A stretch of DNA of 64,000 bases from Reyranella sp. (GCF_004297405.1 NZ_SCVC01000030.1:1-64000), one strand, 5' to 3'; positions 27,201-35,791 are shown, counted from the stretch's first letter. A program made the numbers and translations. The notes: generated from the letters alone by a model not told the origin.

Positions 27201-27588
27201 CGACGACGGCAGCCACTGCCGCGCGATACGCCTCGAGGACTTCCCGCAGATCCTCCGGATCCAGCCGCGATGCCAGCGCGGTCGATCCGACGAGATCGCA
27301 GAACATGACGGTGAGCTGCCGTCGCTCGGCAGCGTTCGGACCAATGCCGGCATCTTGCTCCCGTCGCATAGGTTCCGCGGGCGACGCTGCTACGAACGAA
27401 CCCCTGCCGTCCCTCAAGGCCGCAATTGCCGCCAGCAGCTTTCGCCGATGCCCGATCGACGTGACACCGAGGCCAACAAGGTCGTCGGCGGTGATCTCCA
27501 GCAGTATTTCGGCATCTATGTCATTGGCGAGGAACGCAGCTGCATAGTGCTCGAGCCCCAGCCCGCGCAACCAATGGACGATGTCCAT
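24229..27588 (-). CDS. SAM domain / class III nucleotide cyclase / AAA ATPase / TPR protein
   Basis: 1119 residues. Order: SAM domain 1-60 (MDIVHWLRGLGLEHYAAAFLAN.. DLVGLGVTSIGHRRKLL); class III cyclase about 85-260 with the metal Asp in VMFCDLVGST and GDGVLSYFGYP; STAND/AAA ATPase with Walker A ISGEAGIGKS and Walker B LLLFEDAHWSD; then a long helical TPR region to the end. Family proteins occur in rhizobia and mycobacteria as large signalling proteins. Cyclase catalysis is plausible, but the substrate-specifying residues were not assigned. Start: the ATG at 27588 has GGAG 6 nt upstream; the ATG at 27594 abuts the GGAG. Convergent with the Bug gene. Confidence 0.92.
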   Translation of the reverse strand: MDIVHWLRGLGLEHYAAAFLANDIDAEILLEITADDLVGLGVTSIGHRRKLLAAIAALRDGRGSFVAASPAEPMRREQDAGIGPNAAERRQLTVMFCDLVGSTALASRLDPEDLREVLEAYRAAVAAVVADGSGYVAKYMGDGVLSYFGYPQAHEHDAERAVRAGMAVVAGVGRLKAGGTALASRVGIATGLVVVGDLIGVGQAQERGVVGETPNLAARLQEMAPANAVLVAESTRRLVGDLFEYRDLGPVAIKGFRDSVSALQVLGESSIESRFEALRSATLSPLVGREEEVRLLLRRWRQAKAGEGQIVLISGEAGIGKSRIAAALQERLQAERPVRLRYFCSPNRRNSALFPIIAELERAAVFARHDDATAKRTKLSALLSQSGNAVPDLEAAFADLLAVPAGDGIPNLPGNPREKRERILSALVWRLEDLARQQPVLLLFEDAHWSDSTSLDLLERFGERVRQLPVLMVVTFRPEFEPVWIGQAQVTSVLLGRLGERETMALAGGVAGGKPLPGEILDRIIEHTDGIPLCVEELTKALLESNFLQEVSGQFILSGPMPSLAIPSSLHDSLMARLDRLGPVKEVAQIGAAIGREFTYDIVKAVTNRPDDRLGAELDQLVDAGLIFRRGGAQQTSFVFKHALVQDAAYGTLLRGRRQELHAGIAKALEELGGPLPKQDTSVGERSALLAHHWLRAEAWDKALAYTLEAAERARNLYARPEAINHYWQALELVERLPASSERSRVHFEILVSIVQLPGWRRDEKEEARMLHHLDLAMTDASEAGQTANLARLEATRGGILDDRTLLEGAIARAEVSGDKLAMAYCAQRYGDVLGGHGQFEASLEHFARAVEIYGTQGNRLRQSIVMASGGRCYNARAGKLDQSLDFAGQVRENADALNNAELRAWCAMNAEPYYYRGLWDEAVVAAQDALPVAWEIGEWPVIIFSSAWLALAYSKLGQADNAQRVLDRLFDELPVRAVKSQWMALPYAQIARAQIYLTAGNYSEALDTVYQALAAAVRRSFRLEEVAAHRVLGQIHEAMGDRAEADAAFRRSLEVLDDIQCPPELAQTLLAYGRFRRGDNAQEDRPLLERALRLFEEMKATGWIAETRIALAAASPAS

Positions 27589-27796
27589 CGACATCTCCGG
27601 TCGACCGGCTACCGCCCGAGGCGGCAGCGCCAACGGCGATCCCGCACTCCAACGCCGATCCGCAGAGTGTCGCCGGTCGTCGAGGACAGCCTGGAGGACG
27701 TCATGTCAACTCCCCTCCGCCGCTCGCAGTATAGCGTGAAACGCGCCTGGCAAGAAACGCACCGAGAGCGCCACCGGTAACGATTGAGTTCCCTGG

Positions 27797-27886
27797 CAGC
27801 GGAGAGGTGGTGCCGTCTGCGGCGACAGAGGGGTCATGACCCCTCCGCCTCGCAAGACGAGGCACCTCCCCATCTGAATGGGGAGG
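27797..27886. repeat. dispersed palindromic element, family A copy 4 (eroded)
   Basis: The left end is degenerate (CAGCGGAGAGGTGGTGCCGTCTGCGGCGAC), the centre GGGGTCATGACCCC is intact, and the right part is GCCTCGCAAGACGAGGC plus CCTCCCCATCTGAATGGGGAGG. Lies 13 bp beyond the 3' end of the TonB receptor gene. Confidence 0.8.
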
Positions 27887-27899
27887 ATGAAGAAGCGCG

Positions 27900-30371
27900 C
27901 TAGAAATCCGCCGTCAGTGACAGGCGGAAGGTCCGCGGCAGGCCAAGCGACAACAGCGTGGCCCCCTGCCCACCCAGCCAATAGTTGGTATCGAGAACGT
28001 TATCGACATTGAAGCGGATGGAGACGGGCTTGCCGGTCGGGCTGCGGTCGGTGTCGAAGGTATAGCGCGCACCCAGGTCGAGACGGGTCCAGTCCGGCAG
28101 GCTGCGCCGCGGGCTGGTGGTGTCGATGTACTGCGATCCGGTGTAGACGACGCGCCCGGTCAGCGTCAGTCCGCGCACGAAGGGCGTATCCCACTCGCCA
28201 CCGAGATTGAGATTGAAGTTCGGCGAAAACGGCGCGGTCCAGCCGTCGGTAAGTCCTCCTGGTGTCTTCGTGAGGACCGCGTTGAGGAACATCGCACCGC
28301 CCAGCACGCGAACACCTTCCAGTGGTTCGCCGAAGAAATTGAACTCGAGACCCTGATTGCGTTGCTCGCCGGCCAGGACCTGCGTGTTGGTCGCGACGTT
28401 GGTGATGATGCTGGGCTGCGTGATCTGGAAAAGGCTCGCGGTCGTTGTGAACTTGCCCCAGTCCACCTTCACGCCCGCTTCGAATTGCGTCGACTTGTAG
28501 GGCGCGAAGGTCTCGCCGGCGTTCGAGAAGGCCGGACCGACAATGGCGCCTTGCTGAAGTCCCTGGATGAAGTTGCCGTAGACGGACACGTTCTGCCAGG
28601 GCTTGAACACGAGCGCCACCGAGGGCGTGAACGCGCTTTGATCGTAGCTTGAGGTTTCTGCTCCGGTCACAGGGTTGAAGTTCGACGCCTTCACCTGCTG
28701 CAACCGACCTCCGACCGTCAACTGGATGCGCTTGCCGGCCGCCGACAGCGTGTCGGCGATGGCAATGCTCGACATTCCCTGGGTCACCGACTTGTTCGCC
28801 GCAGGATTGGGAAGATTGGGGCGCGCGATGACGACCGAATTGTAGATGTTGGTGGCATAGGCCGGACCACTGACGCTCGCATAGCCGGAGTCCAGCGCAT
28901 AGGTCGTCGCACTCACCGCAATCTCGTGGGTGATCGGGCCGGTGTCGGCCACGGCGCGCACGCCCACTTCTCCTGTCAGATATTGATTGTAGGCATTGGC
29001 AACCATCGGCGCCGCCGTCGCCGCACCGTTCTGATTGGTGGCGGTCATGAAGATGCCGCCGAGCAGATCGCCTTGTCGATTGTCGTGAATGCCGAAGGCC
29101 GCATAGGCCGTGACACGCTCCGTCAGATCGATTTCGCCGCGGACCACACCGAAGAGATCCTTGCGCTCGCTGTTGCTCCAGGGCTGCCCGCCCGGATTGT
29201 TCCGGACATTCGGCGCCCAGGGGAGCGGAACACCAGCGGCGACACCGAGATACGGGACGACGCCGCCTATGTACTGATACTGATAGCCGAGATCGGCCGA
29301 GAGCCGCACGCGCTCGCCGCGAAAGTCCAGGCCCAGCGTGGCCAGTGCCCTTTGATCGCTGTTCCACTGCATGTCCGTCTGGCCGGACTTGAACACGCCG
29401 TTGAAACGCACGCCGAACTGCTTGTCGGAGCCGAAGCGGCGACCGATGTCGGCATGCCCGCCAAACTGCGATGCCGATGCATAGGCCGCCGTGACCTGGG
29501 TGAGCGGCGCGTCTGCCGCGCGCTTGGGAACGAGATTGATCACGCCGCCGATGGCGCCGACCGGCTGCATGCCGTTCAGCATGGCGCTCGGCCCCTTCAG
29601 CACTTCGATACGTTCGGCCAGCTCCGGCATGATGGAGAAGGTCGGAAGCATGCCATAGAGGCCGCCATAAGCGATCGACGTGCTTCCCACGACGAAACCG
29701 CGAATATAGACGTTCTCGGCCGCGATGCTGCCTTCAGGAAGCGAGGCCCGCACGGACGGATCGTCGATCAGCGCGTCGCGGACCGTCTTCGCCTGCTGGT
29801 TTTGCACCTTCTGCGCCGTGTAGCTGGTCTGGTTGAACGGCGTGTCCATCACGTCACGGTTGCCGAGCAGGCCGAGCTGACCGCCGGTCGCGACCTGGCC
29901 ACCGGCATAGGGCGGCGGCACATTGTCGATCATCGCCTGCGGCGGCACCGGGAAGACGCCCTGGACCTGCACGGGATCGAGCTGCATCGCGGCGCCTGCA
30001 TCCGGCCCGCCGGTAACAGTCACGACAGTTGCCGAAGTGAAGCGATAGCCGACGCCCGTTCCGGAAAGCAGTCGCTGCAAGGCTTGCTCGGCCGTCATTA
30101 CCCCGTTGACCGCCGTGCTGCTCTTCCCGGCAACCACTGTTGCATTGACGCCCACCTGGAGACCGGCTTGAGCCCCGAATGCCATCAAGGCCTGCCCGAG
30201 AGGCTGCGAGGGGATGTTGAAGTTCACAGTCCGCGGGGATTGTGCCTGCTGTGTTTCGGCGGGAGGAAAGGTCTGTGCCGTCAATTCGCTTGTGAGCAGG
30301 AAACTCGCCACAACAGCCATAACCGCAATGCCGCCGTTCGCTCGCCGCGGCGTCGTTCCTTGAACTGACAC
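27900..30371 (-). CDS. TonB-dependent siderophore receptor with N-terminal signalling (STN) domain, cassette 1
   Basis: 823 residues. Long leader to about residue 35, then an STN domain (FNIPSQPLGQALMAFGAQAGLQV.. MTAEQALQRLLSGTGVGYRF), a plug domain (KTVRDALIDDPSVRAS; GMQPVGAIGGVINLVPKR) and a 22-strand-type barrel ending RTFRLSLTADF with the terminal Phe needed for outer-membrane assembly. The STN domain means it signals to FecR. GTG start with GGGGGAGAG upstream. Last gene of the sigma-FecR-receptor cassette. It is a paralogue of the receptor at 32196, near-identical over the segment MQLDPVQVQGVFPVPPQAMI and beyond. Siderophore not known. Confidence 0.93.
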   Translation of the reverse strand: MSVQGTTPRRANGGIAVMAVVASFLLTSELTAQTFPPAETQQAQSPRTVNFNIPSQPLGQALMAFGAQAGLQVGVNATVVAGKSSTAVNGVMTAEQALQRLLSGTGVGYRFTSATVVTVTGGPDAGAAMQLDPVQVQGVFPVPPQAMIDNVPPPYAGGQVATGGQLGLLGNRDVMDTPFNQTSYTAQKVQNQQAKTVRDALIDDPSVRASLPEGSIAAENVYIRGFVVGSTSIAYGGLYGMLPTFSIMPELAERIEVLKGPSAMLNGMQPVGAIGGVINLVPKRAADAPLTQVTAAYASASQFGGHADIGRRFGSDKQFGVRFNGVFKSGQTDMQWNSDQRALATLGLDFRGERVRLSADLGYQYQYIGGVVPYLGVAAGVPLPWAPNVRNNPGGQPWSNSERKDLFGVVRGEIDLTERVTAYAAFGIHDNRQGDLLGGIFMTATNQNGAATAAPMVANAYNQYLTGEVGVRAVADTGPITHEIAVSATTYALDSGYASVSGPAYATNIYNSVVIARPNLPNPAANKSVTQGMSSIAIADTLSAAGKRIQLTVGGRLQQVKASNFNPVTGAETSSYDQSAFTPSVALVFKPWQNVSVYGNFIQGLQQGAIVGPAFSNAGETFAPYKSTQFEAGVKVDWGKFTTTASLFQITQPSIITNVATNTQVLAGEQRNQGLEFNFFGEPLEGVRVLGGAMFLNAVLTKTPGGLTDGWTAPFSPNFNLNLGGEWDTPFVRGLTLTGRVVYTGSQYIDTTSPRRSLPDWTRLDLGARYTFDTDRSPTGKPVSIRFNVDNVLDTNYWLGGQGATLLSLGLPRTFRLSLTADF

Positions 30372-30450
30372 GAAACTCTCCCCCGAACTGTCCGTGCCGG
30401 CGGGTCACGGAACCTCATTCCTGCGAACAAAAATCGTTCGCCTGGGGTTT

Positions 30451-30476
30451 GACGAAAGCTGCCCTCGACATTTCTA
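30451..30476 (-). promoter_or_regulatory. candidate ECF-sigma promoter of receptor gene 1
   Basis: On the minus strand TAGAAAT, 15 nt, CGTC. The analogous gap in cassette 2 has TAGAAAG, 14 nt, CGTC (34715-34739). Elements resemble the TAAAT-N16-CGT boxes used by iron-starvation sigma factors. Located 80 nt before the receptor start. Inferred from comparison of the two cassettes. Confidence 0.4.
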
Positions 30477-30483
30477 GGGCGCA

Positions 30484-30499
30484 GCGAAAAAGATTTCGC
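30484..30499. other. conserved A/T-rich palindrome after fecR 1
   Basis: GCGAAAAAGATTTCGC, an inverted repeat 6 nt past the FecR stop. The equivalent spot in cassette 2 has GCAAAAAAAGTTTCGC (34748-34763; 13 of 16 identical). Could be an attenuator or weak terminator between fecR and the receptor gene. Confidence 0.4.
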
Positions 30500-30505
30500 G
30501 GCAGC

Positions 30506-31498
30506 CTAACGTCTCGACACGATGATCAGATAGGGAGTGATCTGCGTAAGCTGGGCATCCTGGGATCCCGCAAGAGCCTGCAGGGCATCCGACGGGTTGG
30601 ACAGGTCGAAAACCCCGGTAACCAGCTGCCGGTTCAGCGACTTGTCCCTCAGTATGATCGCGCCCGGCACGTGCCGCCCGACTTCCTCAAGGATATCCTC
30701 GAAAGGCTCCTCGTGAATCATAAGGCGTCGGGAGCGCCATGAGGCGATCGTCGTCGAAGGCACATCGCGGCGGCTGACGACGCCGCTGTCGTGATCGTAG
30801 ACAAGGGAATCACCTGCCGTCAGGAGGCTTGTCGGCTCGGAAGGCGTCGATACTTCGACGCTGCCGGATTCTACCAGCACCGAGGTTGAACGCGGCGCGA
30901 TTCGCACTCCGAACGCCGTACCTGAGACCGCGACCGTAACCTTGTTCGCTTCAACGACGAAAGGCCGGTCGCTGTTCTTGACGACCTTGAAGAAGGCCTG
31001 TCCCTCCAGGAGGGTAATGTCCCGGCGCGTTCCGCGATAATTGACCGCAATTGCACTCCCAGCATCGAGATAGGCCGTACTCCCGTCCGGCAGTTCGACT
31101 TCGCGGAGCTGGGCAACCCCTGTCACATAGTCCGCCAGCATATGCTTCTGCAGGACCGGAAACAGCGCAAACGCCAGGCAAGCCGCGGCAACCAATGCCG
31201 CCCCGGCACCGACTAGCCGCAAGCCCCGACGCCGGCGCTCCGGCAATCGGATGACGGTCTCCGACTGAGCCGCCGCCTGACTCCCCCGCTTGACCGTGGC
31301 CGAAATGAACTCGACTTTTCGGTACGCGGCGCGATTTGCTTCACTTGCATCGAGCCAGTGCTCGAATTCCTGGCGCAACAGGGAGTCGGACGGCGACTCC
31401 TGAAGGCGCAGCAACCAGTCGACCGCCTGCATTCTTGCGGGGCTTCGCTCGTCAGCCGATGCGTCCACGAACTTCCATCCCGGTTGCAAGGTGCGCAT
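30506..31498 (-). CDS. FecR-type anti-sigma regulator, cassette 1
   Basis: 330 residues from the ATG at 31498 (the frame is open to a GTG at 31540). N-terminal cytoplasmic FecR region: MQAVDWLLRLQESPSDSLLRQEFEHWLDASEANRAAYRKVE. One transmembrane helix at about residues 98-120 (LVGAGAALVAAACLAFALFPVL). Periplasmic domain: VELPDGSTAYLDAGSAIAVNY, LLEGQAFFKVVKNSDRPFVVEA, VSGTAFGVRI. Transmits the ligand state of the STN receptor to the sigma factor. Located between sigma and receptor genes, all one strand. Confidence 0.9.
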   Translation of the reverse strand: MRTLQPGWKFVDASADERSPARMQAVDWLLRLQESPSDSLLRQEFEHWLDASEANRAAYRKVEFISATVKRGSQAAAQSETVIRLPERRRRGLRLVGAGAALVAAACLAFALFPVLQKHMLADYVTGVAQLREVELPDGSTAYLDAGSAIAVNYRGTRRDITLLEGQAFFKVVKNSDRPFVVEANKVTVAVSGTAFGVRIAPRSTSVLVESGSVEVSTPSEPTSLLTAGDSLVYDHDSGVVSRRDVPSTTIASWRSRRLMIHEEPFEDILEEVGRHVPGAIILRDKSLNRQLVTGVFDLSNPSDALQALAGSQDAQLTQITPYLIIVSRR

Positions 31499-31572
31499 GC
31501 AATTGCACGGCCCGATAATTGTAGATCGTTTGGGCACCACGTTTTCTAGGCGGCGCCGGAAATATATCTGCT

Positions 31573-32079
31573 TCAGTCGTCATCGCCGAAGAAGCGACGG
31601 GACGCATGCATGAACCCGTCTTGCACGAGTTGATGGGCGCGGCCAACGGAGATGTTCAAGACAGCCGCAATCTCATGCAGCGGCTTGCCCTCGATCTGGG
31701 ACATCTTGAAAGCGATCTGCGTGCGCTCGGGCAGTTCGGCTATTGCCTCCATCACCGAACGAAACTCGTCCCGGTGGTAAACCACATCTTCCGCGGAAGG
31801 CGCATCCACCGGATGCGCCTTCCAGGTGGAGCCCGTTGGGTCCTCGATGACTTCGCGATGGCCCTTGCGTATCCAATCGAGGGCAAGGTTCCTGACGACC
31901 GAGTAAAGATAGCTCAGGGTATTGGCGACCTCGCTGTGCTTGCGGCCTGATACGCGCAGCCAGGCTTCCTGGACGACATCCTCGGCCTTCGCTGGGTCTC
32001 GAATGAAGCGATTCGCGTATTTCACGAGATCGCTGCGATTCTCGATGTAGACGTTCAAAAAGGAATCCGAGGGAGCCAC
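31573..32079 (-). CDS. FecI-type ECF sigma factor, cassette 1
   Basis: 168 residues from GTG 32079. Region 2: VKYANRFIRDPAKAEDVVQEAWLRV, TLSYLYSVVRNLALDWIRKG. Region 4: LPERTQIAFKMSQIEGKPLHEIAAVLNISVGRAHQLVQDGF. Drives transcription of the cognate TonB receptor when released by FecR. Start: the longest frame begins at a TTG at 32112, but that codon overlaps the Fur-like box at 32097-32111, so translation should begin downstream. Neither GTG 32079 nor TTG 32091 has a strong Shine-Dalgarno. Confidence 0.88.
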   Translation of the reverse strand: MAPSDSFLNVYIENRSDLVKYANRFIRDPAKAEDVVQEAWLRVSGRKHSEVANTLSYLYSVVRNLALDWIRKGHREVIEDPTGSTWKAHPVDAPSAEDVVYHRDEFRSVMEAIAELPERTQIAFKMSQIEGKPLHEIAAVLNISVGRAHQLVQDGFMHASRRFFGDDD

Positions 32080-32096
32080 GCCGGGGTCCAAGCAAA

Positions 32097-32111
32097 TGCG
32101 AATAATTCGCA
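32097..32111 (-). promoter_or_regulatory. Fur-like box upstream of sigma gene 1
   Basis: TGCGAATAATTCGCA, a perfect 7-1-7 inverted repeat, the geometry of classical Fur sites. Practically the same sequence lies before the second sigma gene (36417-36433), and a fur gene is close by. Repression by iron-loaded Fur is inferred. Confidence 0.7.
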
Positions 32112-32195
32112 ATCGTATAAACCCCGCCCCCGCTCAAAGCAATTGATGCATCCAAGCGCGCCTGCGAACGGCCCCCGACAGGAGTGAACAAGGCA

Positions 32196-34664
32196 TCAGA
32201 AGTCCGCGGTCAGGGACAGGCGGAAGGTGCGCGGGGCGCCGACCATCAGGCTGGTCGCGGAGCCGCCGCCGGACCAGTAGTCGTTGTCGAGAAGGTTTTC
32301 GACGTTGAAGCGGGCCACCAGCGGCTTGCCCTTGGCGGCCGGATTGTCGAACGCATAGCGGACGCCGAAATCGACGCGCGTCCACTCGGGAATCATGCGG
32401 CGCGGATAGAGCGTGTCGTAGAACTGCGCGCCGGTGTAGATGAACCGGCCGTTGAGCGTCAGCCCGCGCACCCAGGGCACATCCCATTCGCTGGCGATGT
32501 TCAACTGGACCTGCGGCGACGACGGCGCGATCCATCCGTCGGTCGTGCCGCCCGGCGTCTTGGTCAGCACGGGATTGAGGAACATGGCGCCGCCCAGCAG
32601 GCGGAAGCCTTCCGTCACTTCGCCGAAGAAGTTGAGTTCGAGACCCTGGTTCCGCTGCTCGCCGCCAAGAGTCTGGGTGTTGCTCGCGACGTCGGTAATG
32701 ACGCTGGGCTGCGTGATCTGGAAAAGGCTCGCCGTCGTGGTCAGCTTCCCCCAGTCGACCTTGACGCCCACTTCGAACTGCGTCGACAGGTAGGGTGGGA
32801 ACGCTGTGCCGGCATTGGCAAAGGTCGGACCGACCGTCGCTCCGGGCTGCAGGCCCTGAATGTAGTTGCCGTAGACGGAGACATTCTCCCAGGGCTTGAA
32901 CACCAGCGCGACCGACGGCGTGACCGCGTTCTGGTCGTAACTCGTCGTCACGGCCCCGGTCCCCAGCGCGTAGTTGGTGACCTGGACCTGCTGGATGCGG
33001 AGGCCGGCCGTCAACTGGATGCGCTTGTCGGCAGCGGAGAGGGTGTCGGCGATGGCGATGCTGTTCAGCGAGAGCGCGCTCGTCTTGGTCGTGTTCGGCG
33101 CAGGCACGTTGGGCCGGGCGACCACTGTCGGATTGTAGATGTTGGTGGCGAAGCCCGCGCCCTGAATGACCGAGCCCACGCCGCCTTGCCGGTTGTACGT
33201 CGTCGCGACGACGGCGATCTCGTGGCCGATGGGGCCGGTGTCGGCGAACGCCCGTACGCCCGTCTCCGCGGTCAGGTGGGAGAAGTATTGCTGGCTGTTG
33301 AAGTAAGGCCCCGCCAGGCCGTTGCCATTGAAGTTGTTGATGGTGATCGTGCTGGAGGAATAGATGCCGAGCCGATAGTCGTGCGCGCCGAACGCGGCAT
33401 AGGCCGTGACGCGCTCGGTGATGTCGTACTCCGCGCGGACGACGCCGAAGATGTCGGTGGTCTCGCGGCTGCCCCAGGACTGGCCCATGTTCTTGCGGGC
33501 ATCCGGCGCCCACGGCAGCGAGACCGTCGCCGGCGGTCCGAGATAAAGATACGGAACGACGCCGCCGATATACTGGCTCTGGTAGCCGAGATCGGCGGAG
33601 AGGCGCAGGCGCTCGCCGCGGAAGTCGAGACCGATGAGCGCAAGCGCCCGCTGGTCGGTGTTGTTCTCGATGGCCGTCTGGCCGGAACGGAAGGCGCCGT
33701 TCACGCGCACGCCGAACTGCTTGTCCTCGCCGAAGCGCCGCCCGACATCGGCCGCGCCGCCGAACACGCCGAGCGAGGAATAGTTGGCGGTGATCTGCGT
33801 CAGGTCCTCGTCGCGGGCGCGCTTCGGCACCAGGTTGATCGTGCCGCCGATCGCACCGTTGGGCGGCATGCCGTTCAGCATGGCGCTCGGACCTTTCAGC
33901 AACTCCACCCGCTCCGCCACTTCCATCATGACGGAGATGTCGGGCAGCATGCCGTAGAGGCCGCCATAGGCCATGTTCTGCGGACCGACCGGAAAGCCGC
34001 GGATGCTGACCTGGTCCTGGCCGGCGGTGCCTTCGGTGTAGGTCGTCCGCACGGACGGATCGTCGACCAGCACGTCGCGGATCGTCTTGGCCTGCTGGTC
34101 CTGCGCCTTCTTCGCGGTGTAGCTCGTCTGGTTGAACGGCGTGTTCATCACATCGCGATTGCCGAGCAAGCCGAGCTGGCTGCCGGTGCCGACCTGACCA
34201 CCGGCATAGGGCGGCGGCACGTTATCGATCATCGCCTGCGGCGGCACCGGGAAGACGCCCTGGACCTGCACGGGATCGAGCTGCATTGCGCCGGCGCCGC
34301 TCGGCTGATCGATCCGGTGAACCGTGATCGTGCCGCCGGCCGCACCGCTGAAGGTGAGGCCGGTGCCCGCGAGCAACCGGCCGAGCGCTTCCTCGGCAGT
34401 CATCGTGCCCTGCACGCCCGGCGTCGCGGCTCCGCGAACGAGCGCGCCGTCGACGGTGAGATGCCGGCCGGCCTGCTGGCCGAATTGCACGAGCGCACTC
34501 GACAGCGACTGAGCCGGAATGTTGAAGGCGCGCGCGTTGCCTTGCGCCATCTGCGTCGGTGCATCGACCGCTTGAGCGCGAACGACGGCGGGCGACAGCG
34601 CCACCGTCGCGGCCATCACCGACGTCAGCATCCCCAATCCCGAGCGGCGAGCCCTGGTCCTCAT
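32196..34664 (-). CDS. TonB-dependent siderophore receptor with STN domain, cassette 2
   Basis: 822 residues from the ATG at 34664 (GGGGGAG 7 nt upstream). Leader to about residue 33 (VVRAQAVDA), STN domain (FNIPAQSLSSALVQFGQQAGRHL.. EALGRLLAGTGLTF), plug (KTIRDVLVDDPSVRTTY; GMPPNGAIGGTINLVPKR) and barrel ending RTFRLSLTADF. Strongly similar along its length to the cassette 1 receptor; the STN domains are the most diverged part. That suggests the barrel was duplicated and the signalling partners then separated to avoid cross-talk. Siderophore not known. Confidence 0.93.
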   Translation of the reverse strand: MRTRARRSGLGMLTSVMAATVALSPAVVRAQAVDAPTQMAQGNARAFNIPAQSLSSALVQFGQQAGRHLTVDGALVRGAATPGVQGTMTAEEALGRLLAGTGLTFSGAAGGTITVHRIDQPSGAGAMQLDPVQVQGVFPVPPQAMIDNVPPPYAGGQVGTGSQLGLLGNRDVMNTPFNQTSYTAKKAQDQQAKTIRDVLVDDPSVRTTYTEGTAGQDQVSIRGFPVGPQNMAYGGLYGMLPDISVMMEVAERVELLKGPSAMLNGMPPNGAIGGTINLVPKRARDEDLTQITANYSSLGVFGGAADVGRRFGEDKQFGVRVNGAFRSGQTAIENNTDQRALALIGLDFRGERLRLSADLGYQSQYIGGVVPYLYLGPPATVSLPWAPDARKNMGQSWGSRETTDIFGVVRAEYDITERVTAYAAFGAHDYRLGIYSSSTITINNFNGNGLAGPYFNSQQYFSHLTAETGVRAFADTGPIGHEIAVVATTYNRQGGVGSVIQGAGFATNIYNPTVVARPNVPAPNTTKTSALSLNSIAIADTLSAADKRIQLTAGLRIQQVQVTNYALGTGAVTTSYDQNAVTPSVALVFKPWENVSVYGNYIQGLQPGATVGPTFANAGTAFPPYLSTQFEVGVKVDWGKLTTTASLFQITQPSVITDVASNTQTLGGEQRNQGLELNFFGEVTEGFRLLGGAMFLNPVLTKTPGGTTDGWIAPSSPQVQLNIASEWDVPWVRGLTLNGRFIYTGAQFYDTLYPRRMIPEWTRVDFGVRYAFDNPAAKGKPLVARFNVENLLDNDYWSGGGSATSLMVGAPRTFRLSLTADF

Positions 34665-34714
34665 ACGCGATCTCCCCCAACGCAAACGCGACGCATCCGC
34701 TGTTCCGAGGGGTA

Positions 34715-34739
34715 GACGGAGTCGACCGATGGCTTTCTA
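34715..34739 (-). promoter_or_regulatory. candidate ECF-sigma promoter of receptor gene 2
   Basis: Minus-strand TAGAAAG, 14 nt, CGTC, 51 nt before the receptor ATG; matches the element in cassette 1 in sequence and relative position. The one-base spacing difference could help sigma specificity. Inferred. Confidence 0.4.
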
Positions 34740-34747
34740 CAAACGCC

Positions 34748-34763
34748 GCAAAAAAAGTTTCGC
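34748..34763. other. conserved A/T-rich motif after fecR 2
   Basis: GCAAAAAAAGTTTCGC abutting the FecR stop codon; counterpart of 30484-30499. Confidence 0.35.
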
Positions 34764-35791
34764 TACTTGCTCGACAGGACGAGCATCCACGGCGAGATCC
34801 GCCGAACATCCGCACCGATGGCGCGGGCAATGTCGCGCAACGATGCTTCCGGATCTGCCAGTCCATAGACGCCCGTCACCCGGCGCGTCGCCAGCGCGGA
34901 GTCCATGATCACGATCGTGCCGCCGTAGTAACGCGCGAGGTCGGCCACCGCATCGCCGACCGGCCGATCGTCTGCCAGCAGCAGCTTCTGGCGCCACGCT
35001 GCGACGGTTGGAGTCGTGTTGCTGGTCACGCCGGTGCGGCCGACACGGGCCGACTGGCCGGCACCCAGCCGCGTATTCAACGAAGGAAGCTGCCGGTCGC
35101 TCAGTGCGACCAGCCCCTCCTCGACCGAAACCGTCACGCCGTCGTCGCCGCGGTTCACCTCGAAGCGCGTGCCCAGCACGGTCGTCTCCACCGCGCCAGC
35201 CTGCACGATGAACGGCCGCTCGGAATCCTTGCGCACGGTAAAGAAGGCCACGCCGCTCAGAAGCTCGACCTTGCGCTCGCGCGCCGCATAGTCGACAGCG
35301 ATCGCGCTTTTCGGCGCCAGGGTGACTTCGCTGCCGTCGTCGAGCGTCACCGTGCGCAGCTCAGCGGTCGCGGTCGTGTAGTCGGACTTGAGCTGAAGCA
35401 GAACCGCGGGCGCTGCGAACGCGGCAATGCAGGCCGCCAGTGCAACACCTGCAAGCATCGCGGCCGGCCGACGCGCGAACCAGCGTTGTCGTGGTCCTGG
35501 GCGCGGGCTTGCGGGTTGCGGTCGAGAGGAGTCGCGGGGATGCGTTGCCCATTCGTCGGCATGCGCGGCCTGGACCTGTTCGAGTCCGCCCGACAAGCGC
35601 AGGGTCGATTGCCAGGACGCGGCATGGATCGGGCTGGCGTCGTGCCATTCCTCGAAGCGGCGACGCAGATCCTTGTCGGCCGGCTCCTCCTTCAGGAGCA
35701 GCAGCCAGTCCGTCGCCTCGCGTGCGGCCTTCCGTTGGGGTGCGTCGGGCGTGAGACCCATCGTGCCTATTCCGTCGGTCGCGTTAGACAT
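34763..35791 (-). CDS. FecR-type anti-sigma regulator, cassette 2
   Basis: 342 residues. Cytoplasmic part: EATDWLLLLKEEPADKDLRRRFEEWHDASPIHAASWQ. Transmembrane helix near residues 110-132 (MLAGVALAACIAAFAAPAVLL). Periplasmic part: VTLDDGSEVTLAPKSAIAVDY, LLSGVAFFTVRKDSERPFIVQA, VLGTRFEVNR. Begins 65 bp after the sigma stop codon. Partner of the second sigma factor and receptor. Confidence 0.9.
   Translation of the reverse strand: MSNATDGIGTMGLTPDAPQRKAAREATDWLLLLKEEPADKDLRRRFEEWHDASPIHAASWQSTLRLSGGLEQVQAAHADEWATHPRDSSRPQPASPRPGPRQRWFARRPAAMLAGVALAACIAAFAAPAVLLQLKSDYTTATAELRTVTLDDGSEVTLAPKSAIAVDYAARERKVELLSGVAFFTVRKDSERPFIVQAGAVETTVLGTRFEVNRGDDGVTVSVEEGLVALSDRQLPSLNTRLGAGQSARVGRTGVTSNTTPTVAAWRQKLLLADDRPVGDAVADLARYYGGTIVIMDSALATRRVTGVYGLADPEASLRDIARAIGADVRRISPWMLVLSSK

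Noticed and set aside
32184..34715. 843-codon plus-strand frame opposite TonB receptor 2, and the similar one at 28926-30368
   Set aside because: Antisense shadows; the minus strand encodes clear STN, plug and barrel domains.
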